The notes: generated from the letters alone by a model not told the origin. A stretch of 64,000 nucleotides of DNA from Pimelobacter simplex (GCA_016803235.1 JADCLI010000016.1:46405-110404), one strand, 5' to 3'. Positions 1 through 8,884 are shown, numbered from the stretch's first letter. Made by a program: numbers and translations.

Positions 1-852
1 CCGGGCCATGGCCGCGCCGTTCTCGCGCAGGAAGGTGGTCACACCGGTCTCTCCGTCGAGGAGCTCGGGCACGTCGGCCAGCAGCCTCGAGATCTCCGTC
101 CGCTGCTGCACGACGGTCCGGGCCAGCGGCCGGGTGTCGCGCAGCGCCCTGACCAGCTGCGGCTCGACGTCGGCGACCAGGTCGGTGTCGCGGGTGAGCA
201 GCTCGAGGTCCTCGCGCACCTGCGGGTGCAGGTCGGCCCAGCGACCGAGGAAGCCGTCGCCGTCGCGCACCAGCTCCGCGATCCGGGCGCCGCGGCCCTC
301 GAGCGCGTCGGCCAGCTGCGACAGCGCGAGGTCCCACTGGGCCGGGTCGACGGCCGCGAGCAGCCGTTGGGTCGCGGAGAAGGTGTCCATCAGCCGCAGC
401 GTCGCGGTCGAGGTGTCGGCCGGTACGACGGCGCCGTCGAACAGGTGCGCGGTGGCCGTCACCGCGACGGCCGCGTCGGCGCCGACCAGGTCGACGTACT
501 CGTTGCCGAACAGGGTGCCGGGCAGCACCCGCGCGGCCACGGTGGCCGGGATCAGCGCGGCGTGCTCGGGCGCGACGAGCACCTGGGCGCTGGGCCCGGC
601 GGGATCGACCTCGATCACGCGGCCGACCCGCAGGCCGTCGTACTTCACGTCGGAGTTGATGCCGAGCGTGTCGCCGACCGTGGGGAGCTGGACGGTCACC
701 CGCACGTCGTCGCTGACCACGCCGAGCGTCTGCAGGCCGAGGACGCCGGTGAGCGCGCCCAGCAGCAGGAAGCCGGCGACGCCGACCGTGGCCAGCCGCA
801 GCCGCAAGAGGCGCGGGTCGGCCTTCGAGTGGGCGAACAGGAACTCGCTCAT
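1..852 (-). CDS. Mce-family (MlaD domain) protein, C-terminus cut by window edge
   Basis: First mce gene after two YrbE permeases. Mce proteins are envelope-anchored substrate-binding proteins of ABC-type lipid or sterol importers. The visible 284 codons begin MSEFLFAHSKADPR, then one hydrophobic membrane anchor (about residues 20-42) and an MlaD domain with the typical run VRVTVQLPTVGDTLGINSDV and DGLRVGRV. The rest is helical, as in the Mce tail. ATG at 852 lies 4 bases after the stop of the upstream permease, so the two are co-transcribed. The stop codon is beyond base 1. The transported substrate cannot be told from sequence. Confidence 0.9.
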   Translation of the reverse strand, partial: MSEFLFAHSKADPRLLRLRLATVGVAGFLLLGALTGVLGLQTLGVVSDDVRVTVQLPTVGDTLGINSDVKYDGLRVGRVIEVDPAGPSAQVLVAPEHAALIPATVAARVLPGTLFGNEYVDLVGADAAVAVTATAHLFDGAVVPADTSTATLRLMDTFSATQRLLAAVDPAQWDLALSQLADALEGRGARIAELVRDGDGFLGRWADLHPQVREDLELLTRDTDLVADVEPQLVRALRDTRPLARTVVQQRTEISRLLADVPELLDGETGVTTFLRENGAAMAR

Positions 853-856
853 CGAC

Positions 857-1699
857 TCACCCGGAGATCTGCACCTGCTGGTCCGCGCCCCACAGGAGCA
901 GCGTCAGCAGGATGTCGACGACGGTGAGCGAGATGATGCTGGCCCGGATCGCGCGGCCGGTCGCCCGGCCCACGCCCTCGGGGCCGCCGGTGGCGGTGAA
1001 GCCGTGGTAGCAGTGGATCAGGGTGACGACCGTGGTCAGCACGACGACCTTGATCGCGGAGTAGATCACGTCGACGGGCGCGACGAAGGTGCGGAAGTAG
1101 TGGTCGTAGGTGCCCGCCGACTGGCCGTAGAAGGTGGTGACCATCACGTCGGTGGCGACGTAGGTGCCGACCAGGCCGATCAGGTAGAGGGGCAGCACGA
1201 CGATCCATGCGGCGACCAGGCGGGTGCTGATCAGGTAGGGGATCGGGCGGATCGCCATCGACTCCAGCGCGTCGATCTCCTCGCTGATCCGCATCGCGCC
1301 CAGCCGGGAGGTGAAGCCGCAGCCGATCCGGGCGGCGAAGCCGAGCGCGGCGACCATCGGCGCGAGCTCGCGGGTGTTGGCGTAGCCGGAGATGAAGCCG
1401 GTCAGCGGCGCGAGGCCGATCACGTCGAGCCCCTGGTAGCCCTCGAGGCCGACCTCGGTGCCGGTGAGCGTGGAGAGGAGGAGGACCACGCCGACGACCC
1501 CGCCGCCGACCAGGAAGATGCCCGAGCCGAGGGTGACCTCGGCGAGCACCCGCTGGATCTCGCCGCGGTACCGGGTGAGGGCGACCGGCAGCGCAACGAC
1601 GGCGCGCCAGGCCAGGACCAGCTGCAGGCCGATGCCGGCGAGCGGGCCGACGACCGCCCTGTCGACGGTGCCCTCGATCACGGTCACGGGGGTGCTCAT
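857..1699 (-). CDS. YrbEB/MlaE-type ABC permease of the Mce system
   Basis: 280-residue integral membrane permease, the second of the YrbE pair that forms the channel of Mce lipid importers. The MlaE signature is seen as SEEIDALESMAIRPIPYLIS around the middle, with five or six hydrophobic segments. ATG 1699 overlaps the stop of the upstream YrbE gene by 4 bases (ATGA), giving translational coupling. A longer reading frame upstream is only read-through into the first permease's alternative frame. Family assignment is firm; substrate unknown. Confidence 0.92.
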   Translation of the reverse strand: MSTPVTVIEGTVDRAVVGPLAGIGLQLVLAWRAVVALPVALTRYRGEIQRVLAEVTLGSGIFLVGGGVVGVVLLLSTLTGTEVGLEGYQGLDVIGLAPLTGFISGYANTRELAPMVAALGFAARIGCGFTSRLGAMRISEEIDALESMAIRPIPYLISTRLVAAWIVVLPLYLIGLVGTYVATDVMVTTFYGQSAGTYDHYFRTFVAPVDVIYSAIKVVVLTTVVTLIHCYHGFTATGGPEGVGRATGRAIRASIISLTVVDILLTLLLWGADQQVQISG

Positions 1700-2505
1700 C
1701 CGATCGGGCCCCCGGCGAAGGTGCTGTAGACCTGCGAGATCACGAAGTTGGCCGCGAAGAGCAGCACGAAGTTGGTCACCACCGAGCTGGTCACCGCCTC
1801 GCCGACGCCCGTCGGGCCGCGGTCGGCGCGCAGCCCCTTGTACGACGCCACGAGGGCGCAGATCACCGCGAAGATCGCCGCCTTGGCCAGCGAGAGCCAC
1901 AGGTCGGAGACCTGGGCCAGGGTCGTGACGGAGGCGAGGTAGCTGCCGGGGGGCAGGTCCTGCAGCACCACGCTGACGCTGAGCGTGGTGATGATGGTGA
2001 AGAACATGACGACGCCGTTGAGCAGCACCGCGACCGCGACGATCGCGAACATGCGGGGGACGACGAGCCGCTCGACCACGGAGAGGCCCATCACCTCCAT
2101 CGCGTCGATCTCCTCGCGGATCCGGCGCGAGCCCAGGTCGGCGCAGATCGCGGAGCCCGCGACCCCCGACAGCATCAGCGCGGTGATCAGGGGAGAGGCC
2201 TGACGCACGACCGCGAGCGTGTTGCCTGCGCCCGTGAACGCGACGGCCCCGACCTCCTGGGCGAGCACGCCGACCTGCAGCGCGAGGATGATGCCGAACG
2301 GGACCGAGACCGCCAGCGCGGGCAGCGTGCAGACCCGGATCGCGTACCAGGTCTGGACCACGGTCTCGGCCACCGGGAACCGGCGCCCTGCGATCGACGC
2401 GAGCGCGGCCGCGAGGACCCGGCGGGTGAACTCGACCAGTGCGACGACCTCCGCCAGCGGCTTGCCGAGGCCCGGGAGGACCCGCGGGGCGCTGTGGGCG
2501 GGCAT
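1696..2505 (-). CDS. YrbEA/MlaE-type ABC permease of the Mce system
   Basis: 269-residue MlaE-family permease, first gene of the mce operon. The motif REEIDAMEVMGLSVVERLVV marks the family and pairs with the equivalent motif of the next gene. I chose ATG 2505 because an AGGAG ribosome site precedes it by five bases. The next upstream in-frame start (2574) would lie inside the operator palindrome. Transcription very likely begins near 2548 from a TACTGT -10 element embedded in the palindrome at 2553-2569, which makes the adjacent MerR-type protein the probable regulator (inference). Confidence 0.92.
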   Translation of the reverse strand: MPAHSAPRVLPGLGKPLAEVVALVEFTRRVLAAALASIAGRRFPVAETVVQTWYAIRVCTLPALAVSVPFGIILALQVGVLAQEVGAVAFTGAGNTLAVVRQASPLITALMLSGVAGSAICADLGSRRIREEIDAMEVMGLSVVERLVVPRMFAIVAVAVLLNGVVMFFTIITTLSVSVVLQDLPPGSYLASVTTLAQVSDLWLSLAKAAIFAVICALVASYKGLRADRGPTGVGEAVTSSVVTNFVLLFAANFVISQVYSTFAGGPIG

Positions 2506-2552
2506 GGCGCTCCTGTCGTCGTACTGGGCGGTCAGGGTCGGAGGGGGCACAA

Positions 2553-2569
2553 TGACAGTAGAACTGTCA
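2553..2569. promoter_or_regulatory. Operator palindrome over the mce promoter
   Basis: Perfect inverted repeat TGACAGT-AGA-ACTGTCA. On the minus strand it contains TACTGT (2560-2555), a good actinobacterial -10 hexamer for the mce operon. A near copy lies at 2639-2655 beside the MerR gene, and extra half-sites occur at 2576-2580 and 2653-2659. This suggests cooperative control of both divergent units. Confidence 0.65.
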
Positions 2570-2638
2570 CACACGTACTGTCCACGTCGATGTGACGCAC
2601 GTCAACCCTTTGGTGGATCCCGCGTTGCATGCCGCAAA

Positions 2639-2659
2639 TGACAGTCGTACTGTGACAGT
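2639..2659. promoter_or_regulatory. Second operator and leaderless promoter of the MerR-type gene
   Basis: TGACAGT-CGT-ACTGTGA (6 of 7 arm positions match) followed by another TGACAGT half-site. The plus-strand hexamer TACTGT (2648-2653) ends 7 bases before ATG 2661, so the transcript probably starts at or next to the start codon. Operator and -10 coincide, implying autoregulation (inference). Confidence 0.6.
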
Positions 2660-2660
2660 C

Positions 2661-3428
2661 ATGAGTTCTGTTGCGGGGGTCGACTCGGCGCCCCAGTCCG
2701 GCGACGGGGGCCCGCTGCGCACCGTCGACGAGCTTGCCGCGGCCGCCGGCCTGACCGTGCGGACCACCCGCTACTACGCGAGCCTCGGGCTGCTGCCGCC
2801 GCCCGCGCGGCGCGGCCGGATGGCTTGGTACGACGACACCCACCTCGCGCGCCTGGAGATGATCCGCGCGCTGCAGGGTCACGGCTTCACCCTCCAGGCG
2901 ATCGAGAAGTACCTCGCCTCGCTGCCGGCCGACGCCGGCGTCGAGGACCTCGCCGTGCAGCGCGCCATGCTGACGTCGTGGACGGTGGGGGAGCCGCAGG
3001 AGCTCACCCGCCGCCAGCTCGACCAGCACGCCGGGCGCCGCCTCACCGACGACGAGGTGACCCTGATCGAGGAGTTCGGCCTGCTGCGCACGGTCGCCGA
3101 CGAGCGCGGGGGAGTCCGCTACACCCCGGTCCACGGCTTCGACGTCGCCGTCCAGCTGCTCGAGGTCGACATCCCCGTCGCCGGCATGCGCGCGGCCGGT
3201 GACGCCATCGAGCGGCACATGTCCGCGCTCGCCGAGGAGCTCACCCGCGTGCTCCACGACGAGGTCGTCGAGCCCTGGCGCCGCGCCAGCGACCATCCCT
3301 CCCGTGAGGACGCCGAGCAGCTCGAGGCCACCATCAGCACCCTGCGCCGGCTCACGCTCGACGCGATCGTGCGCGGCTTCCAGCGCTCGGCCAACAAGGT
3401 CATCGCGCGCTCGCTGGACCGCGGCTGA
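2661..3428 (+). CDS. MerR-family transcriptional regulator, probable mce-operon regulator
   Basis: 255 residues. N-terminal winged-helix MerR DNA-binding domain (about residues 18-85) with the motifs TVDELAAAAGLTVRTTRYYA, GLLPPP and RLEMIRALQGHGFTLQAIE. The long C-terminal part is helical, has no obvious metal-binding cysteines and resembles no sensor I can name. Start: ATG 2661, directly behind a TACTGT -10 box and two operator half-sites. An upstream frame opening at 2592 would run through the operator and is rejected. Divergent from the mce operon, which it probably controls. Confidence 0.85.
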   Translation: MSSVAGVDSAPQSGDGGPLRTVDELAAAAGLTVRTTRYYASLGLLPPPARRGRMAWYDDTHLARLEMIRALQGHGFTLQAIEKYLASLPADAGVEDLAVQRAMLTSWTVGEPQELTRRQLDQHAGRRLTDDEVTLIEEFGLLRTVADERGGVRYTPVHGFDVAVQLLEVDIPVAGMRAAGDAIERHMSALAEELTRVLHDEVVEPWRRASDHPSREDAEQLEATISTLRRLTLDAIVRGFQRSANKVIARSLDRG

Positions 3429-3449
3429 GTCGCTGCCCGGGCGGCGTAC

Positions 3450-3455
3450 TAAGGT
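3450..3455 (+). promoter_or_regulatory. -10 element of ndk, leaderless type
   Basis: TAAGGT ends 7 bases before GTG 3463, and no Shine-Dalgarno sequence lies between. This spacing recurs at other genes of the window. No convincing -35 hexamer seen. Confidence 0.5.
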
Positions 3456-3462
3456 CACCGCC

Positions 3463-3870
3463 GTGACCCAACGCACTCTCGTCCTGCTCAAGCCCGACGC
3501 GGTCCGCCGCGGCCTGGTCGGCAACGTGCTGGCCCGGTTCGAGGCCAAGGGCCTGGGCATCGTCGCCATGGAGCACCGCCACATCGACGCTGCGATGGCC
3601 GACGCCCACTACGCCGAGCACGTCGAGCGCGACTTCTACCCGCCGCTGCGCACCTTCGTGACGAGCGGCCCGCTCGTGGCGCTGGTGCTCGAGGGCGACG
3701 AGGCGATCGAGGTGGTGCGCGCGCTCAACGGCGCCACCGACGGCCGCAAGGCCGCCCCCGGCACCATCCGCGGCGACCTGTCGCTCTCCAACCGCGAGAA
3801 TTTGGTCCACGGCTCCGACTCGCCGGAGTCGGCGGAGCGCGAGATCGCGCTGTGGTTCCCCCACCTCTGA
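3463..3870 (+). CDS. ndk: Nucleoside diphosphate kinase
   Basis: Transfers the gamma phosphate of ATP to NDPs through a phosphohistidine. 135 residues, the normal size. N-terminus TQRTLVLLKPDAVRRGLVGN is the family signature, and the active-site His (about 116) lies in SNRENLVHGSDS. Starts at GTG 3463. Placement just before mreB is the usual actinobacterial arrangement. Whole length is conserved, with no defects seen. Confidence 0.97.
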   Translation: MTQRTLVLLKPDAVRRGLVGNVLARFEAKGLGIVAMEHRHIDAAMADAHYAEHVERDFYPPLRTFVTSGPLVALVLEGDEAIEVVRALNGATDGRKAAPGTIRGDLSLSNRENLVHGSDSPESAEREIALWFPHL

Positions 3871-4186
3871 CGCGCGCCGTTGCATGAATCACCGGTCGAC
3901 CGGTGATTCCGCCGCTTGTCGGCCGTTGCAACGCCGGACAAGCGGCAGAAGTGCCCGTCCGGTGTGACCCGTGTGACTCCTGAGACGCGCCGCGCCGGTA
4001 CGGCGTGCCTGCGCGTCCAGGCCGGTCTCGTTCCTTACGCTCGCAAGCGGAGACGGTCGGATCGTGCGCTCGGCCGGCTCCCCGGCACACTCCTCACCCT
4101 CACCACGGGACGGAGCGGGCCGGCTTCCCCGACGCGCACGGACGGGCCTGTCAGTCGACCGGTCCGGTGACGTCTTGCGAGGAAGC
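3871..4186 (+). other. Intergenic region between ndk and mreB
   Basis: 316 bases without a credible gene; short frames on both strands are arginine/proline-rich shadows. The first 76 bases hold two strong palindromes (separate entry). The remainder must carry the mreB promoter. I see no unambiguous -35/-10 pair; a GAGGAA ribosome site occurs just before GTG 4187. Confidence 0.6.
3886..3946. repeat. Tandem palindromes downstream of ndk
   Basis: Two adjacent hairpins. 3886-3909 is a perfect 24-base palindrome centred on GGTCGACC, with half-site GAATCACCGGTC. 3911-3946 has a 10-bp stem GCCGCTTGTC/GACAAGCGGC enclosing GGC...GCC. Neither is followed by a T tract. They could terminate ndk transcription, but the perfect first palindrome also looks like a dispersed intergenic repeat or protein-binding site. 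Confidence 0.6.
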
Positions 4187-5218
4187 GTGAGGGCGAACTC
4201 CATCATCGGCCGCGACATGGCCGTGGACCTCGGTACCGCCAACACGCTCGTCTACGTCCGCCGCCGGGGCGTCCTGCTCGACGAGCCGAGCGTGGTGGCG
4301 CTCAACGACAGCACCGGCGAGGTGATCGCGGTCGGGCACCAGGCCAAGCAGATGCTGGGCCGTACGCCGGACAGCATCACCGCCCTGCGGCCCCTGCGCG
4401 ACGGCGTGATCGCCGACTTCGAGGCGACCGAGCAGATGCTGCGCCACTTCATCGCGCGCGTGCACCGCCGCCGCTACTTCGCCAAGCCGCGCATGGTCAT
4501 CTGCGTGCCGAGCTCGATCACGCCGGTCGAGCAGCGCGCGGTCAAGGAGGCCGGCTACCAGGCCGGTGCCCGCCGCGTGTACGTCGTCGAGGAGCCGATG
4601 GCCGCCGCGATCGGCGCCGGACTGCCGGTGCACGAGGCGACCGGCAACATGATCGTCGACGTCGGCGGCGGTACGACGGAGGTCGCCGTCATCTCGCTGG
4701 GCGGCATCGTCACCTCCCTCTCGGTCCGCACGGCCGGCGACGACCTCGACGCCGCGATCATCGCGTGGATGAAGAAGGAGCACGGCGTGATGCTCGGCGA
4801 GCGCACCGCCGAGGACGTCAAGATCACCCTGGGCTCGGCCTTCCCGCGCCCAGGCGAGCCGCAGGGCGAGGTCCGCGGCCGCGACATGGTCACCGGGCTG
4901 CCGCGCACCGTGGAGGTCACCAGCGCCGACATCCGGCACGCGCTCGAGGAGCCGCTGCACGCCATCGTCGACGCCGTCCGGGTCACCCTCGACCAGACCC
5001 CGCCCGAGCTGGCCGGCGACATCATGGACCGTGGCATCGTGCTCACCGGTGGGGGCGCGCTGCTGCGCGGCCTCGACGAGCGGATCCGCCACGAGACCGG
5101 CATGCCCGTCCACGTCGCCGAGGACCCGCTGGTCTCGGTCGCGATGGGCGCCGGCCGCTGTGTCGAGGAGTTCGAGGCCCTCCAGCAGGTGCTCGTGACC
5201 AACCAGCGACGGTTCTGA
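4187..5218 (+). CDS. mreB: Rod-shape actin homologue MreB
   Basis: Bacterial actin that organises lateral cell-wall synthesis. 343 residues. Phosphate-1 motif DMAVDLGTANTLVYV near the N-terminus, VVEEPMAAAIGAGLPV and phosphate-2 motif NMIVDVGGGTTEVAVISLGG mid-protein, and the adenosine motif GIVLTGGGALLRGLDE near the C-terminus. GTG 4187 is chosen because GAGGAA precedes it; the in-frame ATG 30 bases later lacks a ribosome site. First gene of a tightly coupled run to rodA, overlapping mreC by one base. Confidence 0.96.
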   Translation: MRANSIIGRDMAVDLGTANTLVYVRRRGVLLDEPSVVALNDSTGEVIAVGHQAKQMLGRTPDSITALRPLRDGVIADFEATEQMLRHFIARVHRRRYFAKPRMVICVPSSITPVEQRAVKEAGYQAGARRVYVVEEPMAAAIGAGLPVHEATGNMIVDVGGGTTEVAVISLGGIVTSLSVRTAGDDLDAAIIAWMKKEHGVMLGERTAEDVKITLGSAFPRPGEPQGEVRGRDMVTGLPRTVEVTSADIRHALEEPLHAIVDAVRVTLDQTPPELAGDIMDRGIVLTGGGALLRGLDERIRHETGMPVHVAEDPLVSVAMGAGRCVEEFEALQQVLVTNQRRF

Positions 5219-6162
5219 TGGCGATCGACACCCGCCCGCCCGCGACCAAGCCGAGCCCGGTACGCCGTACCGGCACCTCCCGCGACCCCGAGCGCGACGC
5301 CGGCCGGCCGGCCCGCTCGCTCGTCGTGGCCCTGGTGCTCGCGTCGGCCGCACTGATGGTGGTCGACAAGGCGGGCGGCGACAGCTCGCCGGTCGACCCC
5401 GTGCGCCGGGTCGTGGGCGAGGTCGTCGGACCGGTCCAGGCGGGCGTCTCCACCGTGGTCCGCCCGCTCGTCGACCTGCCCGGCGCGCTGCGGAGCAACG
5501 GCTCGCTGCGCGACGACGTCGGCCGGCTCGAGGCCGAGAACGCCGAGCTGCGCAACCAGCTCGGCAAGGCCGGGTACGACGACCAGCGGCTCGCCGACCT
5601 CGAGGGACTGCGGGCGCTGTCGGGCGACATCGGCTACGCCCTGGTCCCGGCCCGGGTGATCGCGATCGGTCCCGCCCAGTCGTTCTCCAGCACGGTCACC
5701 CTCGACGCCGGCTCGGACGCAGGGCTGCGCTCCGACATGACGGTCGTCGCCGCCGAGGGGCTGGTCGGCCGGATCACCTCGGTCACCGCGCACACCGCCA
5801 CCGTCCTGCTCATCGTCGACGACACCTCGTCGGTCGGTGGCCGGATCGGGGAGAACATGGAGCTCGGCTTCGTCCGTGGCCACGGCACGCTCGGCACCGA
5901 CGACCGCCTGGAGATGGAGCTCGCCGACCGCAACCTGGTGCCGAAGCTCGGTCAGCAGGTGCTCACCTGGGGCAGCGAGGGCGGCTCGCCGTACGTCGCC
6001 GGCGTGCCGATCGGCACCGTCGGCAAGGTCTACGAGTCGCTGCGGGAGACCTCGTACCGCGCGGTGATCACCCCCGCCGTCGACTTCACCGCCCTCGACC
6101 TGGTCGGCGTGGTGGTGCCCTACGGGACGAAGGGCCGCGTCATCGAGGAGGCCACGCCGTGA
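5218..6162 (+). CDS. mreC: Rod-shape protein MreC
   Basis: Bitopic scaffold of the elongation machinery. 314 residues: a short Arg/Pro-rich cytoplasmic start, a membrane segment around residues 38-52 (SLVVALVLASAALMVV), a coiled coil (about 100-125, LRDDVGRLEAENAELRNQLG), then the paired beta-barrel MreC domain with DAGSDAGLRSDMTVVAAEGL and GLVGRITSVT. The start codon overlaps the mreB stop (TGATG), implying coupling. Overlaps mreD by 4 bases. Confidence 0.95.
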   Translation: MAIDTRPPATKPSPVRRTGTSRDPERDAGRPARSLVVALVLASAALMVVDKAGGDSSPVDPVRRVVGEVVGPVQAGVSTVVRPLVDLPGALRSNGSLRDDVGRLEAENAELRNQLGKAGYDDQRLADLEGLRALSGDIGYALVPARVIAIGPAQSFSSTVTLDAGSDAGLRSDMTVVAAEGLVGRITSVTAHTATVLLIVDDTSSVGGRIGENMELGFVRGHGTLGTDDRLEMELADRNLVPKLGQQVLTWGSEGGSPYVAGVPIGTVGKVYESLRETSYRAVITPAVDFTALDLVGVVVPYGTKGRVIEEATP

Positions 6163-6767
6163 GCCGCGGTCGCCTCGTCGCCGTCCTGCTCTCCGTCCTG
6201 GCGGCGCTGCTGCTGCAGGTCACGGTGCTCCCGCACTTCGCCTGGGACGTCGGCGGACTCGGGGTCGTCCCCGACCTGGTGCTGCTCGTCGTGGTCGCCA
6301 CCGCGCTCGCGACCGACACCCGGTTCGCGACCCTGACCGGCTTCTGGGCCGGCCTGCTGCTCGACATCGCGCCGCCGGCCGACCACCTCGCCGGCCGCTG
6401 GGCGCTGGCGCTGATGGTCGTCGGCTACGTCGTCGGCCGGCTGGTCCACGACAACGCGGGCGACGCAGGCGGCATGGCTGCCGGGAGCCGCTTCGCCCCC
6501 ATGAACGCGCGCCGCCCGCCGCTGCCGCTCGCCCTCGCCGCCGCCGCGGGCGGCTCCTTCGTCGGCACCTCGGTGTTCGCGTTGACCGGCCTGCTGCTGC
6601 GCGACTCCGGCGCCGGGATCGGCGACCTGCTGCCGGTCGCCCTGATCGCGCTGGTCCTCGACGTGGCCGCGGCACTGGTCGTCGTACCCGCGACGCTGTG
6701 GTTGCTCGACCGCACCACCCGCGACGGCCTTCCCCGCCCCTCCGAGCGGATCCGGGCACGGGTGTGA
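6159..6767 (+). CDS. mreD: Rod-shape membrane protein MreD
   Basis: 202-residue polytopic membrane protein with about five hydrophobic segments, usual MreD size and position. The family-typical segment PDLVLLVVVATALATDTRF precedes GFWAGLLLDIAPPADHLAGR. GTG 6159 overlaps the mreC stop (GTGA). Sequence conservation in MreD is low, so position between mreC and the transpeptidase carries much of the evidence. Confidence 0.93.
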   Translation: MSRGRLVAVLLSVLAALLLQVTVLPHFAWDVGGLGVVPDLVLLVVVATALATDTRFATLTGFWAGLLLDIAPPADHLAGRWALALMVVGYVVGRLVHDNAGDAGGMAAGSRFAPMNARRPPLPLALAAAAGGSFVGTSVFALTGLLLRDSGAGIGDLLPVALIALVLDVAAALVVVPATLWLLDRTTRDGLPRPSERIRARV

Positions 6768-8884
6768 GCGCAGCCGCCTCCCACCGCAGCCGGCTGCGCC
6801 TGATCGTGATCCAGACGCTGGTCTTCTCGCTGCTCGCCACCCTCGGCGCGCGGCTCTACTACCTCCAGATCGTCTCGGGGGAGCGGTACCAGGGCAAGGC
6901 CGCCTCGCAGTCGGTCCGCGAGATCGTCGTGCAGCCACAGCGGGGCCTGATCGTCGACGCGATGGGACGCCCCCTCGTGACGAACCGGCTCACCTGGGTG
7001 GTCTCGATCGACCGCACGCTCATCGGCAAGATGTCGCCGGCCGACCGGTCCGAGCTGCTGGACCGGACCTCCGAGGCGATCAAGGTCCCGGTCGCGGACA
7101 TCGAGGCCAAGCTGCTGCTGTGCGGTGACACCGGTGCCGTCGCTGGCCAGTGCTGGAACGGATCGCCCTACCAGCCGGTCCCGGTCGCGCAGGACGTCAA
7201 GGAGGGGGCCGCGCTGCGGATCCTCGAGCAGCCCGAGGACTTCCCCGGCGTCGTCGTGGACCGGCAGAGCCTGCGGCAGTACCCCGCGCCGTACGGGATC
7301 AACGCGGCCCACGTGCTCGGCTACCTCAGCCCGATCACCAAGGACGAGCTCGAGTCCGCCGAGGACTCCGGCGACAGCTCGGTCAACGGCGCCTCCGTGG
7401 TCGGCCGGGCCGGCGTCGAGAAGGAGTACGACGAGTGGCTGCGCGGGCAGCCGGGCTACGACCAGGTCGCGGTCGACTCCCAGGGCCGGGTCCGCGAGGA
7501 CGTGTCCGGACTCGAGGCACAGCCCGGCGACACCCTGGTCACCTCGATCGACGCGAAGGTGCAGGGCGTCGTCGAGGAGCAGCTGGCCGCGATGATCGCC
7601 AAGCAGCGCAGCACCCGCGACCCGGTCACCAAGCGCAACTTCGAGGCCGACTCCGGCGCCGCCGTGGTGCTGGAGGCGAAGACCGGCCGGATCGTGGCGA
7701 TGGCCAGCCAGCCGACGTACGACCCCTCGCTGTGGGTCGGCGGGATCACCGACAAGCAGCTGAAGCAGCTCTACTCCGAGGCGGCGGGCACGCCGCTGCT
7801 GGCGCGCTCCTTCCAGGGGCAGTTCGCCCCGGGCTCGACCTGGAAGCCGTTCATGAGCGTCGGCGCGCTCACCCACGGCTACTCGCCCTCCACCATCCTG
7901 CCGTGCTCCTCGGCCGTGCAGATCGGCAACCGCGCCTTCCACAACCACGAGTCGGCGGCGTACGGCCCGATCACCTTCGCCCGCGCCCTCGAGGTCTCCT
8001 GCAACACCTTCTTCTTCCAGGTCGGCATGAGGTTCTGGCAGACCCTCGGCTCCGACCCCGACGACGTCGGGGCCAAGGACCCGTTGGTCGAGCAGGCCGA
8101 GAAGTTCGGCTTCGGCGAGCGCACCGGCGTCGACCTGCCGGGCGAGGCGTCGGGCCGGGTGGCCGACCGTAAGTGGAAGCGCAAGTACTACGAGTCGATG
8201 AAGGGCTACTACTGCGGCATCGCCGACAAGCCCCAGGACACGAAGACCTCCGACTTCGTCTACAAGTTCGCGCGCGAGTTCTGCGTCGAGGGCTGGAAGT
8301 ACAAGATCTCCGACGCCGCGAACTTCGCGATCGGTCAGGGCGACACGATCGTGACGCCGCTGCAGCTGGCCCGCGGGTACGCCGCGATCTCCAACGGCGG
8401 CACCCTGTGGGAGCCGCGTGTCGGCAAGGCGATCGTGTCGCCCGACGGCAAGGTGATCCGCGAGATCGCGCCGAAGAAGGAGCGCAGGCTCAAGATCCCG
8501 GCGTCGGTGCTGAGGTACCTCGACGAGGCGCTGCAGGGCGTCGCCACCCGCGGCACGATGAACTGGAAGCTCCAGGGATTCCCGCTCGACCAGGTCAAGA
8601 TCCGCGCCAAGACCGGCTCCGCGGAGGTCTACGGCAAGCAGTCGACCGGCTGGGTCGCGTCGTACACCGAGGACTACGTCGTGGTGATGATGATGAGCCA
8701 GGGCGGCACCGGATCCGGGTCGACCGGTGACGGCATCCGGGCGATCTGGGAGGCGCTGTACGGCGTCGACGGCGACCAGGTGAAGCCGGGGAAGGCCGCG
8801 ATCCCCGGCGTCACCCCACCGGCCCAGCTGCCGACCTTCGGCGACGACGGCTCGATCCTGCCGCCTGCGAAGGGAGACGAGTAG
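6764..8884 (+). CDS. mrdA: Penicillin-binding protein 2, elongation transpeptidase
   Basis: Class B PBP that cross-links peptidoglycan with RodA. 706 residues: cytoplasmic stub, single membrane anchor (about 12-35), PBP dimerisation domain, then transpeptidase. Catalytic SxxK is Ser358-Thr-Trp-Lys361 in FAPGSTWKPF; SxN is the SCN of EVSCNTFFF; KTG occurs in IRAKTGSAE. GTG 6764 overlaps the mreD stop; the longer frame starting at 6698 lies inside mreD. The insert around residues 480-515 before ANFAIGQGDTIVTPLQLARG is typical of actinobacterial homologues. Confidence 0.95.
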   Translation: MSAAASHRSRLRLIVIQTLVFSLLATLGARLYYLQIVSGERYQGKAASQSVREIVVQPQRGLIVDAMGRPLVTNRLTWVVSIDRTLIGKMSPADRSELLDRTSEAIKVPVADIEAKLLLCGDTGAVAGQCWNGSPYQPVPVAQDVKEGAALRILEQPEDFPGVVVDRQSLRQYPAPYGINAAHVLGYLSPITKDELESAEDSGDSSVNGASVVGRAGVEKEYDEWLRGQPGYDQVAVDSQGRVREDVSGLEAQPGDTLVTSIDAKVQGVVEEQLAAMIAKQRSTRDPVTKRNFEADSGAAVVLEAKTGRIVAMASQPTYDPSLWVGGITDKQLKQLYSEAAGTPLLARSFQGQFAPGSTWKPFMSVGALTHGYSPSTILPCSSAVQIGNRAFHNHESAAYGPITFARALEVSCNTFFFQVGMRFWQTLGSDPDDVGAKDPLVEQAEKFGFGERTGVDLPGEASGRVADRKWKRKYYESMKGYYCGIADKPQDTKTSDFVYKFAREFCVEGWKYKISDAANFAIGQGDTIVTPLQLARGYAAISNGGTLWEPRVGKAIVSPDGKVIREIAPKKERRLKIPASVLRYLDEALQGVATRGTMNWKLQGFPLDQVKIRAKTGSAEVYGKQSTGWVASYTEDYVVVMMMSQGGTGSGSTGDGIRAIWEALYGVDGDQVKPGKAAIPGVTPPAQLPTFGDDGSILPPAKGDE

